A stretch of 64,000 nt of DNA, from NCBI GenBank assembly GCA_023362775.1, contig JALMGJ010000003.1, forward strand, positions 79,394,355-79,458,354, read 5' to 3'. This stretch comes from Charina bottae (lineage: Eukaryota; Chordata; Lepidosauria; Squamata; Charinaidae). Below the pieces are notes generated by a model, which saw only the letters and a program-made list of their open reading frames with translations, had not been told where the DNA came from and searched no databases. The position numbers were made by a program, and so were the translations under genes. Of this stretch, positions 54,723 through 64,000 are shown in pieces (within the stretch, counting starts at the first letter, position 1; every line of letters begins with the position of its first letter).

Positions 54723-55179
54723 CCCAGTTTAAGAACCACTGCTCTAATGTCTATGCTAGCTCTGAATCTGACATCAATTTATTCTCTTTTATTGCTTTTA
54801 TTGAAAAGAAATGCCTACTAACAACAACACCAATGAATGAAAGGAATAGCTAGTGTGATGCAATGGTCAAACTATCTGCAGTCATGGACCACTAAATAAA
54901 CATTCAGAAAATGTAAGGGACCACTCAATTAATCCACCCCAATGTTGTTGTCTTTAAGAGCATAGGAGTTCTTACTTTTGGGTGAATAAGATAATGATTA
55001 TGGTTGCATTTCTCTATGTTGTTAGTTGGCACATGTGATAAGGGACTGATGTAACAAACCAGCTCTTGCTGTCTGTCAGTAGTGACAAGAAGGTGCAAGT
55101 AGCCCTTTGTTTGTGAATATGGAGAAGCTGTAGCAGGCTACCTGGCAGGCTCTGTGGACTACAAGAGGTCCTCAGGCCA

Positions 55180-55320
55180 CAATTTCAGAATCACTGGGTT
55201 AATTCATTGTCAGCTATGAAAGCTAACCAGGTTATTTTGGGCTACTCACTATCTCTCACTCTGGCCCATGAATACAGAGAGGCTGTGGTGGATCATCTGG
55301 TGGATCTCTGTAGGTTTTTT
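55180..55320 (+). mobile_element. Decayed Sauria-type SINE fragment
   Basis: TATGAAAGCTAACCAGGTTA then TTGGGCTACTCACTATCTCT matches the body of the SINE at 25835 with many substitutions. The head is not recognisable. Confidence 0.45.
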
Positions 55321-58300
55321 TTTTCCAACTTCAAAACAGTGAAAATAAATTGTAGTCTGGGGCCATACATGGTGCTGGGGCTTTAGATTGTCCATCCTTG
55401 TTTTATGAAAAATAGTGAATGACAGGCTAGCATAGCATAGAAATAAGTTTGGGATATGGCCAGTCAATGTGGCTGAGTTTATCATATGTTTATTATTTGC
55501 AGCTCCAGGATATTAATTACTTCTCAGCTGTTCTTCTCCTTCATGACTGGAGCACTTTCATCTGTTTCTTCTTTTCCCCATTCATCCATTTTAGATACTT
55601 TTCTATCCTCTCTTCCAGCTTCTTTTCTTACTTCTACTCAGTCCAACAACTATCCACTTCAATCATAGCTTTTCTTTAACCTCTCCCCTTGTTTGTTTGC
55701 TAACAATCAACATAATTTGTTTAAAAAATGGATTGTTACAGCCACATCCTCTTCTCTCTGAACAACTTTCCTAGGTCAACAAAAGCCTTATTTTAAAACA
55801 GGCATTTTTATGTTTTATGCATTTCTTTTCCTCTCCTCATAGAACTCATAGCAGCAAGAACAGCGGCACTTTTGGCGGAACAATTGTTGTTTGGGTGAAA
55901 ACGTTCAAAATGTCTTGCAAACAATGACAATCATTTATATCTGCATAAACAATTCTACCACCAAGAAAGACCTGACAGGCTGCAGGTCATAATGATTCTT
56001 ACCTTGTCCAATAGGAGACGTAAATGTAGAACAACATAGAAAAAGCATGCACACATCAGACATTTCTTGCTGGCAGAGGATACAAGAGAACTGGCTCCAG
56101 AATTTTTTGTGCTGTCTAAAAGTGCGATTTTTATTCAAGAAATCAAGGCTTAATTCTGAGAAACAGTTTTATCTCTGTCCTACAACTCATGGTTTTCTAT
56201 CAATAAAATAAGTGAAAATAATAGAGACCTACATTAAAAGCCATACTTGGAAAGGAAGACGCAACACTGTACTTGACTAAGTACCTTGCTCTAAATGTGA
56301 TAAATTGTGGATATAACAGTCATTTTAAAATGGGAAGATTCAAAAATCTATCAGAAAGGACACTGAAAAGCTACACATGAGCATAAAGAAGGGCGAAGGA
56401 AGACTTATCATTCTGTTACACAAAATTGGTTTTCCCATTAGATGCTTTATTACCATATGCTGAAAATGGAAAATGCTGCAATGAGAAAAGTGATGGTGAC
56501 ACTAAGATTAAGTGATGCAACTTGGCTAATGATATCCAAAAAACATTTATTTCTGCTCCCCAACTGTGCACAACATGCATAATTGATGCAGATTCTGGCA
56601 ATCTGGGATATAAAATAAAATATAATAAAAGCAAATTCATTACTCATTTGAAGCAGCTCTGCACCATTTGAAACTCTTTCATAGGCTCTCTCATCCACAT
56701 GTTATATCCAATTATTAAGAGATGCAGCATTGTATTGTCTTGGAAAAAATGAGGGTGCATAGAACCAGCAGAGACTGACATGATTACAATCTTACAACTT
56801 AAAGTAAAATATGTTGCAAGTTTTCTATTTCTTCCCTGTGTACCCTGAAAATATATGAAATAGTGGAAAGCAATAAAGGACAGAAATAGTATTTCCTATA
56901 TTGTGGTCAACACTTCTCTTATCCTAAAAAGATATGCCTGGTACCTATTTTACAATCCTTCAGCACCAGGTTAATACATACCTTGTTACCCAGGGACTTG
57001 AATTTGTATAACCTTTCAATCTGCCTTTGTAATTGAAATTGTAATTGAAATTTTTATTGCTCCCTTTTATTATATATGTTGTTTTACTGTACTGTTGAAA
57101 TTTTTCAAATTTATTATTTTCATTGTTTACCATCCTGGAATCATATGTGATGAAGGACAATATAGTAATATTTTAATATAATGCATGCAATTGTCCAGAG
57201 CAGGAAATTCCTTATCAGATAACTGTCATCTTTTGTTCTGTGCTGGAAGGGTAAAGGATGAAGAAACATGAAGATATTAAGACAAGAGAAAATAAATCTC
57301 AGGTGGAAGAAAACATATTAATACTGTGGGATTATTCAAATTTGATCTTGGAGAGTGCAGATGTGAAATGTCAGAGTTTACACTTTTCAGTTGTAGTATT
57401 ACATAGTCAAAATAACTGAAAAATAGCCATGTTATGAAGGAGGTTATGGGAAACAGTCATAGTTCTGCAAGTATGCTGGAAAAGAAATATATTCTGTGCT
57501 GTGCATGTTGTCAGAGCCTCTGGAGCATGGTAACAAAAAAAGAAAGCACCAACTATTTGTTTCTGGAAAAATACAGTTCTCCTTCATTTGCGCAAACAAG
57601 GAATCAAGGTGATTTATACAGATAGTCTATTTCACCCAAAAGCTAACCACAGCCCATGACATACTGCAAAAAAATCCATGCATCACTTTCAGTTCAAAAC
57701 AGACATATGAAGCAAAGCTCATATATGAGAAATCAATGGATTTTTGTTGTCAGTTACATTAGCTATAGAATAGGAAGCAGTCCTGAATTATTTTTATCAG
57801 ATCAAGGGGACTGAACGTTTTTCTCTCATTTATGTCACCCACACTGCAAATGGTTCATATTATCAAATTCCCTACAGATTTCAGTCAAAATTTAAGATTT
57901 TGCCCCAGCTGAAGCCCTCAGTCACATCCTAGCATTGCTATCAGAAAACTGCAACATCAACACTGTATTTATTTGGTTATTCATAAGTCAAAATCTATTG
58001 CCAATTCCTTGGAGACAGCAGTCAATGTGGAAGCACTGCCAAGTCAAAGGAGAGGGAGGTGATTTAAAGATGCTCACATAAGTGTTCTTCCACTGGCATT
58101 TCTATTTATGAGTTCTGCTTTGAGGACTTCAATAACATTTTAATTAAGAAACAGTTGACCAGACAGGAACTATAAATTCCAGTTTATTGAAGAGAAAAGG
58201 TAGGTATATTTGAAAGAGTAAGAAAATAATCCCCACTCTCTTTTTTAAATGGAGTGGATGACTCTCATTAGATTTGCCATCTATCTGAGAGGGAAAAAGT

Positions 58301-58631
58301 ACAAGAGGGTTTTTCTTTTCCTACATTTCTAAGGAAACAAGCACAGTATACCATTAAGCACTACATTTTCTGGGATATCTTTTGCTTGTGTCTCAGTGGA
58401 GATGAAATGCATCCGCTTGTGACAGAGGAAACAATAACGTAAGAACAAGTGCTCCCAAAGTGCTTCCCAAAACAAGACAATCTGATCTGCAACCTGAATA
58501 CTGGTGCAATTACAAGGCCTTTAGTGCTCAGCAGAAACAGATGGACTTCTCCTTCCCTTCACTCTCTTTGGGGAAGAGGTTAATAATTTCCCCAAGGGGG
58601 CACACAAGGAGCTGTGGATTTGGCAAGTGCT
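55321..58631. other. Unassigned sequence, 3.3 kb
   Basis: AT-rich with no recognised gene. 57040-57180 may be a decayed LINE/SINE tail (ATTGTTTACCATCCTGGAAT...AATATTTTAAT). Otherwise nothing visible. Confidence 0.4.
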
Positions 58632-58643
58632 ATGCCAAACAGC

Positions 58644-60387
58644 ATAGAAATCAAGCAAAGAAATCGAGGAAAACAATAGAATGGGGAAGACTAGAGATCT
58701 CTTCAAGAAAATTGGAGATATCAAGGGAACGTTTTGTGCAAAGATGGGCATGATAAAGGACAAAAAAGGCAGGGAGCTAACAGAAGCAGAAGAGATTAAG
58801 AAGAGGTGGCAAGAATACACAGAAGAACTATACAAGAAAGATCTTAATATCCCTGATAAATACGATGGTGTGGTCACTGACCTTGAGCCGGACATCCTAG
58901 AGAGTGAAGTCAAGTGGGCCTTAGGAAGCATTACTAACAACAAAGCTAGCGGAGAAGACAGTATCCCAGCTGAGCTATTTAAAATCCTAAAAGATGATGC
59001 TGTTAAAGTTCTGCACTCAATATGCCAACAAATTTGGAAAACTCAACAGTGGCCACAGGATTGGAAAAGGTCAGTTTACGTTCCAATTCCAAAGAAAGGC
59101 AATGCCAAAGAATGTTCAAACTACTGTACAATTGCGCTCATTTCACATGCTAGCAAGGTTATGCTCAAAATCCTACAAGCTAGGCTTCAGCAGTATGTGA
59201 ACCGAGAACTACCAGAAGTGCAAGCTGGGTTTCGAAGAGGCAGAGGAACTAGAGATCAGATTGCCAACATTCGCTGGATCATGGAAAAAGCAAGAGAGTT
59301 CCAGAAAAACATCTACTTCTGCTTCATTGACTACGCTAAAGCCTTTGATTGTGTGGATCACAACAAACTGTGGCAGATTCTTAAAGAGATGGGAGTACCA
59401 GACCACCTTACCTGTCTCCTGAGAAACCTGTATGCGGGTCAAGAAGCAACAGTTAGAACCGGACATGGGGAAAGGAGTACGACAAGGCTGTATATTATCA
59501 CCCTGGTTATTTAACTTATATGCAGAGTACATCATGAGAAATGCCAGGCTGGATGAATCACAAGCCGGAGTTAAGATTCCTGGGAGAAATATCAACAACC
59601 TCAGATATGCAGAGGATACCACCCTAATGGCAGAAAGTGAAGAGGAACTAAAGAGCCTCTTGATGAGGGTGAAAGAGGAGAGTGCAAAAGCTGGCTTGAA
59701 ACTCAACATTAAAAAAACCCAGATCATGGCATCTGGTCCCATCACTTCCTGGCAAATAGAAGGGGAAGAAATGGAAGCAGTGACAGATTTTATTTTCTTG
59801 GGCTCCAAGATCACCGCAGACGGTGACTGCAGCCATGAAATTAAAAGACGCTTGCTCCTTGGGAGGAAAGCTATGGCAAACCTAGACAGCATATTAAAAA
59901 GCAGAGACATCACCTTGCCGGCAAAGGTCCGTATAGTTAAAGCTATGGTTTTTCCAGTAGTGATGTATGGCTGTGAGAGTTGGACCATAAGGAAGGCTGA
60001 GCGCCGAAGAATTGATGCTTTTGAACTGTGGTGCTGGAGAAGACTCTTGAGAGTCCCTTGGACTGCAAGGAGGTCAAACCAGTCAATCCTAAAGGAAATC
60101 AACCCTGACTGCTCATTGGAAGGACAGATGCTGAAGCTGAAGCTCAAATACTTTGGCCACCTAATGCGAAGAGAGGACTCACTGGAAAAGACCCTGATGC
60201 TGGGAAAGACTGAGGGCAAAAGGAGAAGGGGACGGCAGAGGATGAGATGGTTAGATAGCATCACCGATGTAATGAACATGAATTTGAGTAAACTCCGAGA
60301 GACAGTGGAGGACAGGAAGGCCTGGCGTGCTATGGTCCATGAGGTCACGAAGAGTCGGACACGACTAAACGACTGAACAACAACAAA
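58644..60387 (+). mobile_element. BovB LINE copy 3, 5' truncated, with 12-bp TSD
   Basis: Plus-strand BovB of 1,744 bp with a perfect 12-bp TSD, atgccaaacagc, at 58632-58643 and 60388-60399. It starts between endonuclease and RT and ends with (CAA)n. It lacks the endonuclease through 5' truncation at insertion. Very similar to the copy at 61-2082. Confidence 0.95.
58681..60376 (+). pseudogene. BovB reverse transcriptase with one 23-bp deletion
   Basis: Two overlapping frames, 58681-59514 and 59432-60376. First: TRDLFKKIGDIKGTFCAKMG, NNKASGEDSIPAELFKIL, SHASKVMLKILQARLQQYV, GFRRGRGTRDQIANIRWIM, FIDYAKAFDCVDH (motif A). Second: GVRQGCILSPWLFNLYAEY (motif B), LRYAEDTTLMAE (motif C), YGCESWTIRKAERRRIDAF, then the C-terminal HEVTKSRTRLND. 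Compared with the copy at 61-2082, 23 bp is missing after GGACATGG near 59468, which shifts the frame. The catalytic YADD reads YAED, a second inactivating change. Confidence 0.92.
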
Positions 60388-60399
60388 ATGCCAAACAGC

Positions 60400-61184
60400 T
60401 GGCTGTTCATAGAACTGTAGGTGCTGGTGGGCATAGATCAGGAAAGGAGGGGGAAAATGTGAGGACTAATTGGACAAAGTAATAAGTAAAGGTTTAATAG
60501 ATTCTCAACTTGACCAAATAGCCCCCCAAATCCAGTCATACAGGCCTTAATTAATGTCATGAAATGAGCTCAAATAGATTGAAGTGGGTGGGGCAATCCT
60601 GAACTATGAATTGGAAAATAAGTGATCTTTAGTATTCCACTAGAGGCTTTGAACAAAATTCTGTAAATTAATCTTAAAACACACACAAATAGTCTTTTTC
60701 AGACCAAGGTCAACCTTGACCTTTGGAATGAATGCTGGAGTTGTATTCCAAAGAATAAATATAATCAATATAAATAAGTAGGTGGAACCAAGACCAAACT
60801 ACTTTTAACCTACTTTAATTTACAGTGATTTTTCATTACAGTTAAACCAATTGAGTATAATCAATATGATTACATTCTATAATTTTTCACATTTGTTTTA
60901 TTAAAAATTACAATTTCCAAAACAGAATGAGGGGTTCAAGGGGCTACCTGCAAGGCTTTGAGATGTTCCAGTCTCTAACGATATATTTGTTGGTTGTCTG
61001 ATGTCAGTGCTTCCATAACTAAGTTGAGATTTATAGCTTAGGTCATTTTACAGACTAGTATGTGTATATTGATGTATGAATATAAGTTATGGACTTGATT
61101 CCAAGTTCTGTCAGATATGTCCATTTGTCATCAAAATTCACCAGCACAAAGAACTACTACTTCTGAGTGTTAATCAAAAAAGAA
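60400..61184. other. Unassigned sequence
   Basis: AT-rich; no repeat recognised. The last part may be a decayed 5' extension of the R4 element but this is not supported. Confidence 0.4.
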
Positions 61185-61200
61185 CAGTTTCTATATGTAT

Positions 61201-61450
61201 AGGAGCAATCAAACAACACAATAGACCCTAATCAAGGAACTATTAACTCAGTCAATCAACCAAGCAGCACACAACAACCCAATCAAGGTACTACCAAGGA
61301 GAGTACAACACCCCCACCAACACAGGCAGGACAAGCCAGGGTATATAAACAGAGAGCAAGTTCCACTCCCTTTTCGCACTGAAGATGTTGCCTAGCCTGG
61401 CAATGAAACGTCTGCAAGTAAACAAGGCTCAGAGAGCACCAAGGACTCCA
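61201..61450 (+). mobile_element. PLE 3' region with 16-bp TSD
   Basis: A 250-bp insertion flanked by the perfect 16-bp repeat cagtttctatatgtat at 61185-61200 and 61451-61466. Contains a TATATAAA box (61342-61349), a hammerhead-like core and the end CTCAGAGAGCACCAAGGACT. A PLE family different from the Neptune-type copies. No coding sequence and no inverted end seen. Confidence 0.8.
61379..61412 (+). ncRNA. Hammerhead-ribozyme-like motif, intact core
   Basis: CTGAAGA (61379-61385), an extra T, helix GTTGCC/GGCAAT (six pairs with one G-U) around TAGCCT, GAAA (61405-61408), then CGTC with the predicted cleavage after C61412. Helix I pairs GCA (61376-61378) with TGC (61413-61415). All invariant core residues are present. 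One nucleotide more than the canonical core lies before helix II. The best candidate of the five for activity. Confidence 0.65.
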
Positions 61451-61466
61451 CAGTTTCTATATGTAT

Positions 61467-62059
61467 CAGGATATATCACTACCCAGGTGATGCACTGTCC
61501 TCACTGCTGTTCTGCATAGGCTTGACCCCCTCAGCCAGTTAATCACAAGGACTGGATATGGATACAAGTTCAAGTGTGGAACTACCATTGGCCACCTCCT
61601 CTACATGGATGACATCAAGCTATATGCTAAGAGTGATACATCAACTCGCTGATCCTCACAGATTGACAGTGAGGACATTGAGATGTCATTTGGACTGGAG
61701 AAGTATGGCCGGATGGTAGTAAAGAGAGGGAAGGTAGTTAAGACTGATGGGGTGGAACTACCAGTGGCCCACATAGCAGACATACAGACCAGCTACAAGT
61801 ACCTTGGTATCCCACAGTCACATGGGAACCACAATGAAGAGGCAAGGAAGACAGCAACATCCAAGTACCACCAAAGGATAAGACAGATCCTGAAGAGCCA
61901 GGTCAATGGGAAGAACAAGATCCATGCCATCAATATGTATAATCTGACAGTCATCAGATACCCTGCTAGTATAGTGAGCTGGCCAAAGGAGGACATGGAG
62001 GCTGCCTATGTGAAGACCCAGAAGCTCCTCACAATGTACAGAGGTTTCCACCCCAAACC
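61467..62059 (+). mobile_element. R4-clade LINE, left part
   Basis: Plus-strand R4-type element (restriction-like endonuclease LINE). Frames contain DALSSLLFCIGLTP near 61486, RTGYGYKFKCGTTIGHLLYM then DDIKLYAKS near 61555-61635 (RT motif C as YMDD), SFGLEKYGRMVVKRGKVVKT, SYKYLGIPQSHGNHNEEARK, and GKNKIHAINMYNLTVIRYPA near 61910. It breaks off at GFHPK (62055) where an LTR is inserted. Stops and a frameshift near 61545 and 61650 make it a pseudogene. The 5' end is truncated near RT motif B. Confidence 0.82.
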
Positions 62060-62066
62060 TGTGGGG

Positions 62067-62691
62067 TGTTGCTGTCTTTTGGGGTTCCAGGCGCAGATTA
62101 ATCCAAACAACATGTTTTAAGGCTAACAATATCTTTATTGGTAGCATAAGGCAATAATGGATGTATAGTGCATTATTGCAAAAAGGAAAAAACAAAGCAT
62201 ACGCAGAGTTCCATCAGCAGATGTGAGGAAAGAAAAATCATGGTCTATGCAAAGACCAGGCATAGTTACAGTTCAGAAACAAAGTACATGGCAACATGTA
62301 GATAGCAGTCAAAAGAAGCATAGAATGGAGTGAGTGAGTACCCATAGTTCATAGCCGAATTATACACATGGTTCAGCATTCTGATTGGCTTATGTGGGCT
62401 AGGCCATTTTTCAGCTTAACAATGTAGTAACAGTTGTACTTACTATAAACCGCCATGAGATGGCGGTGTTGCACATTGTCTTCCCTACGGGACACTGTTC
62501 CCATGGGACAAGACTGTTATCACTACATTGTTTTGACTAGAGAAAATCACATCTGGTGTTTACGTGCTTTTTGTTATGGGAAACTGCTTACAGCAAGGGG
62601 AATGGAAAAATCCCACTTTACAGGCTAGAAATTCATAGTGAAGGAATCCATTCGCTTGAATCCTACATAGAATAACCTTAACAGTCCAACA
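62067..62691 (-). mobile_element. Solo LTR nested in the R4 element
   Basis: On the minus strand it begins TGTTGGACTG and ends ACAGCAACA, with TGTTG/CAACA termini. It carries, in order, a CCAAT box (62384-62388), TATAAT-like box (62358-62366) and AATAAA (62134-62139). The U5-like end AATCTGCGCCTGGAACCCC follows. No internal region or partner LTR is present, so it is a solo LTR of another retrovirus family than the one at 3254. No clear TSD; boundaries may be off by up to 9 bp on the left. Confidence 0.65.
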
Positions 62692-63546
62692 CCCAGAGAC
62701 TGTACAACAGCTGGAAAGAGGGCGGGGGTCTGGTGATTGTCAAAGCCACTGTCCTGGATGAAACCCAGAGCATCCAGGAGTACATCAGTAAGATGGCACC
62801 CAAAGATGAGCTGTTGAGGGAATTCTTGAGGCAGCAGCAGACATGGGAGGAAGTTCAAGCAGAGGAAGTGCCATGGCAAGACAAGACCCTGTATTGGATG
62901 TACCATTGACAGATAGCTGAGGTGGCTGACCTTGGGAAATCCTACCAGTGGTTAGAAAGAGCTGGACTAAAAGGTCATATCAGCACAAGAACAGGCAGTA
63001 AGCACCAGATCCATAGAAGCAGGGGTCTACCACACTACACATGACCCAAGGTGTAGACTGTGCAGAGAAGCCTCAGAGACAGTCCAACGCATACATTGAA
63101 CAACACAACCAAGTAGCTGGCATTGTGTACAGGAACATCTGCACAGTGTATGGGCTAGACCCTCCCAAATCCAGATGGGAGATTCCACAGAAGGTCATAG
63201 AGAATGAAGGGGATAAGATCCTGTGTGACTTCCAGATCCAGATCAACCAGACATTGTGGTAGTAGACAAGGACCAGAAGACAGCAGCTGTGATAGATGTA
63301 GCAGTGCCAAGTGACAGCAATTTCAGGAAGAATGAGTATGAGAAGCTAGAGAAATACCAGGGCCTGAAAGAGGAACTAGAGAGTATGTGGAAAGTGAAGG
63401 CCAAAGTGATCCCAGTGCTGATAGGAGCACTTGGGTCTGTGACTCCTAAGCTGGGAGAGTGGCTCCAACAGATCCCAGGAGCAACTCTGTCCAGAAGAGT
63501 GCGGTGTTAGGAACAGCTAAGATACTGCGCAGAACCCTCAAACTCC
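62692..63546 (+). pseudogene. R4-clade LINE, right part with RLE domain
   Basis: Continuation of the R4 frame: RLYNSWKEGG, DETQSIQEYISKMAPKDELL, YHxQIAEVADLGKSYQWLER, a zinc-knuckle-like CRLCREASETVQRIH near 63055, and NQVAGIVYRNICTVYGLDPP near 63105. The restriction-like endonuclease follows: VVDKDQKTAAVIDVAVPSDS near 63259 with its acidic residues, YEKLEKYQGLKEELESMW and GALGSVTPKLGEWLQQIPGA. It ends in TAKILRRTLKLP near 63543, just short of the normal terminus. Stops near 62908, 63043 and 63262 and frameshifts inactivate it. It is joined directly to a PLE. Confidence 0.82.
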
Positions 63547-63547
63547 C

Positions 63548-63812
63548 TCAAATGTATAAATTGGCCACAATGGGTGACACAGGAGAACCCATGGCACAGC
63601 CGTGTTTTTGTCTGTAAAAGTCACCTCTGTATGTGAAATAAGTGGTGTTAAGACACAGGTCCAGAAGATGGCAGATCTGGTTTGGGTTGAGATGGCTTCT
63701 CCTTTCCAGGGTGCTGTCCTCTTCTAGTCTCTTCCTGACAGCGGATAGAGCATGAGTGGTGGGGATGCTGGTGAAAAGGGAGGACACATCGAAGGAGACC
63801 ATAGTTTCATCT
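63548..63812 (-). pseudogene. PLE RT fragment, minus strand
   Basis: Open frame of 84 codons: TMVSFDVSSLFTSIPTTHAL (motif A) to GCAMGSPVSPIVANLY (motif B), matching the PLE at 12222-13802. The right edge joins an oppositely oriented PLE piece at about 63813. The left edge is cut off abruptly against R4 at 63547. Confidence 0.85.
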
Positions 63813-64000
63813 GTCCAGTGCTCAACCTCCTCCCCCCAACCTTACCGTCCAAGAGAGGAGAGCCCTGACAGCCCTCAGCAAAGATGAAACCATCACCATT
63901 TTACCTGCTGACAAAGGAAGATGTACAGTGGTTCTAAACACTGCAGACTACCACAATAAAATTACCTCACTTTTGGAGGATCCCCATACATATGAAAAAC
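63813..64000 (+). pseudogene. PLE N-terminal region, inverted, runs off the window
   Basis: Plus-strand text NLTVQERRALTALSKDETIT then ILPADKGRCTVVLNTADYHN, the conserved PADKG...VVL region that precedes RT motifs in PLEs. The frame is open to the window end. It faces away from the minus-strand RT piece to its left. Confidence 0.75.

Larger units (their letters stand above)
54159..54741. mobile_element. hAT transposon remnant carrying a PLE
   Basis: Ends CAGTGGTTCTTAAACTG and its perfect 17-bp inverse CAGTTTAAGAACCACTG, the classic hAT-Charlie type. Flanks ctctagcg (54151-54158) and ctctaatg (54742-54749) are a decayed 8-bp TSD (6 of 8). Without the PLE at 54347-54609 and its TSD copy, the element is about 310 bp and non-autonomous. 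It includes a palindromic AATTGGGTAACCCAATT (54182-54198) and a terminal minisatellite. Confidence 0.9.

Noticed and set aside
59209..60348. 379-codon open frame antisense to BovB RT
   Set aside because: It mirrors the BovB coding strand, recurs at 107-745 in another copy, and has no domain of its own. It is a codon-composition shadow.
1..64000. CRISPR arrays, operons or bacterial features
   Set aside because: No spaced identical repeats or bacterial gene organisation; all signals are vertebrate transposable elements.

Overview
The window reads as squamate reptile DNA (lizard or snake; species not determined). It is AT-rich vertebrate intergenic or intronic sequence filled with transposable elements. 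No host protein-coding exon, tRNA, rRNA or CRISPR array could be supported. The diagnosis rests on the combination of BovB (RTE), L2, CR1, L1 and R4 LINEs, several Penelope-like elements (PLEs), Sauria-type tRNA SINEs, a 5S-rRNA-derived SINE, hAT transposons and a retrovirus-like element, a mixture typical of squamates.

Layout. 61-2082: a BovB copy on the minus strand with a 1.2-kb internal deletion and an 11-bp target-site duplication (TSD). 3171-9742: a defective endogenous retrovirus with paired LTRs, a tRNA-Arg-like primer site, gag-like and env remnants, bounded on both sides by (TTCC)n. 10553-14628: an older BovB split by a minus-strand PLE whose RT plus GIY-YIG frame is open. 15339-21640: an apparently full-length L1 with both ORFs open, the most complete autonomous element here. 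22-31 kb: L2 and CR1 fragments, a 5S SINE, and a SINE interrupted by an L2. 31-34 kb: a minus-strand LINE with a C-terminal C2H2-like motif. 34-47 kb: scattered LINE tails, microsatellites, a tRNA SINE and an old endonuclease/RT remnant. 47.5 kb: a very GC-rich hAT MITE. 48-55 kb: RTE and L2 fragments, a PLE with a 13-bp TSD, and a hAT element carrying another PLE. 58.6-60.4 kb: a BovB RT broken by one 23-bp deletion. 61-64 kb: a PLE, an R4 element split by a solo LTR, and a PLE with an inverted 5' part.

How the parts relate. BovB, L1, L2, CR1 and R4 encode target-primed reverse transcription machinery; the SINEs probably borrow LINE enzymes, since one has a BovB-like tail. The PLEs form the most unusual theme. 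Several insertions have 13-16 bp TSDs. Two have an inverted copy of their own 3' region at the 5' junction that starts exactly at the inner edge of a 33-35 nt 3' tail. Five carry a hammerhead-ribozyme-like core (CUGANGA, short helix, GAAA, GUH) near the 3' end. Nested insertions give a clear relative chronology at several loci.
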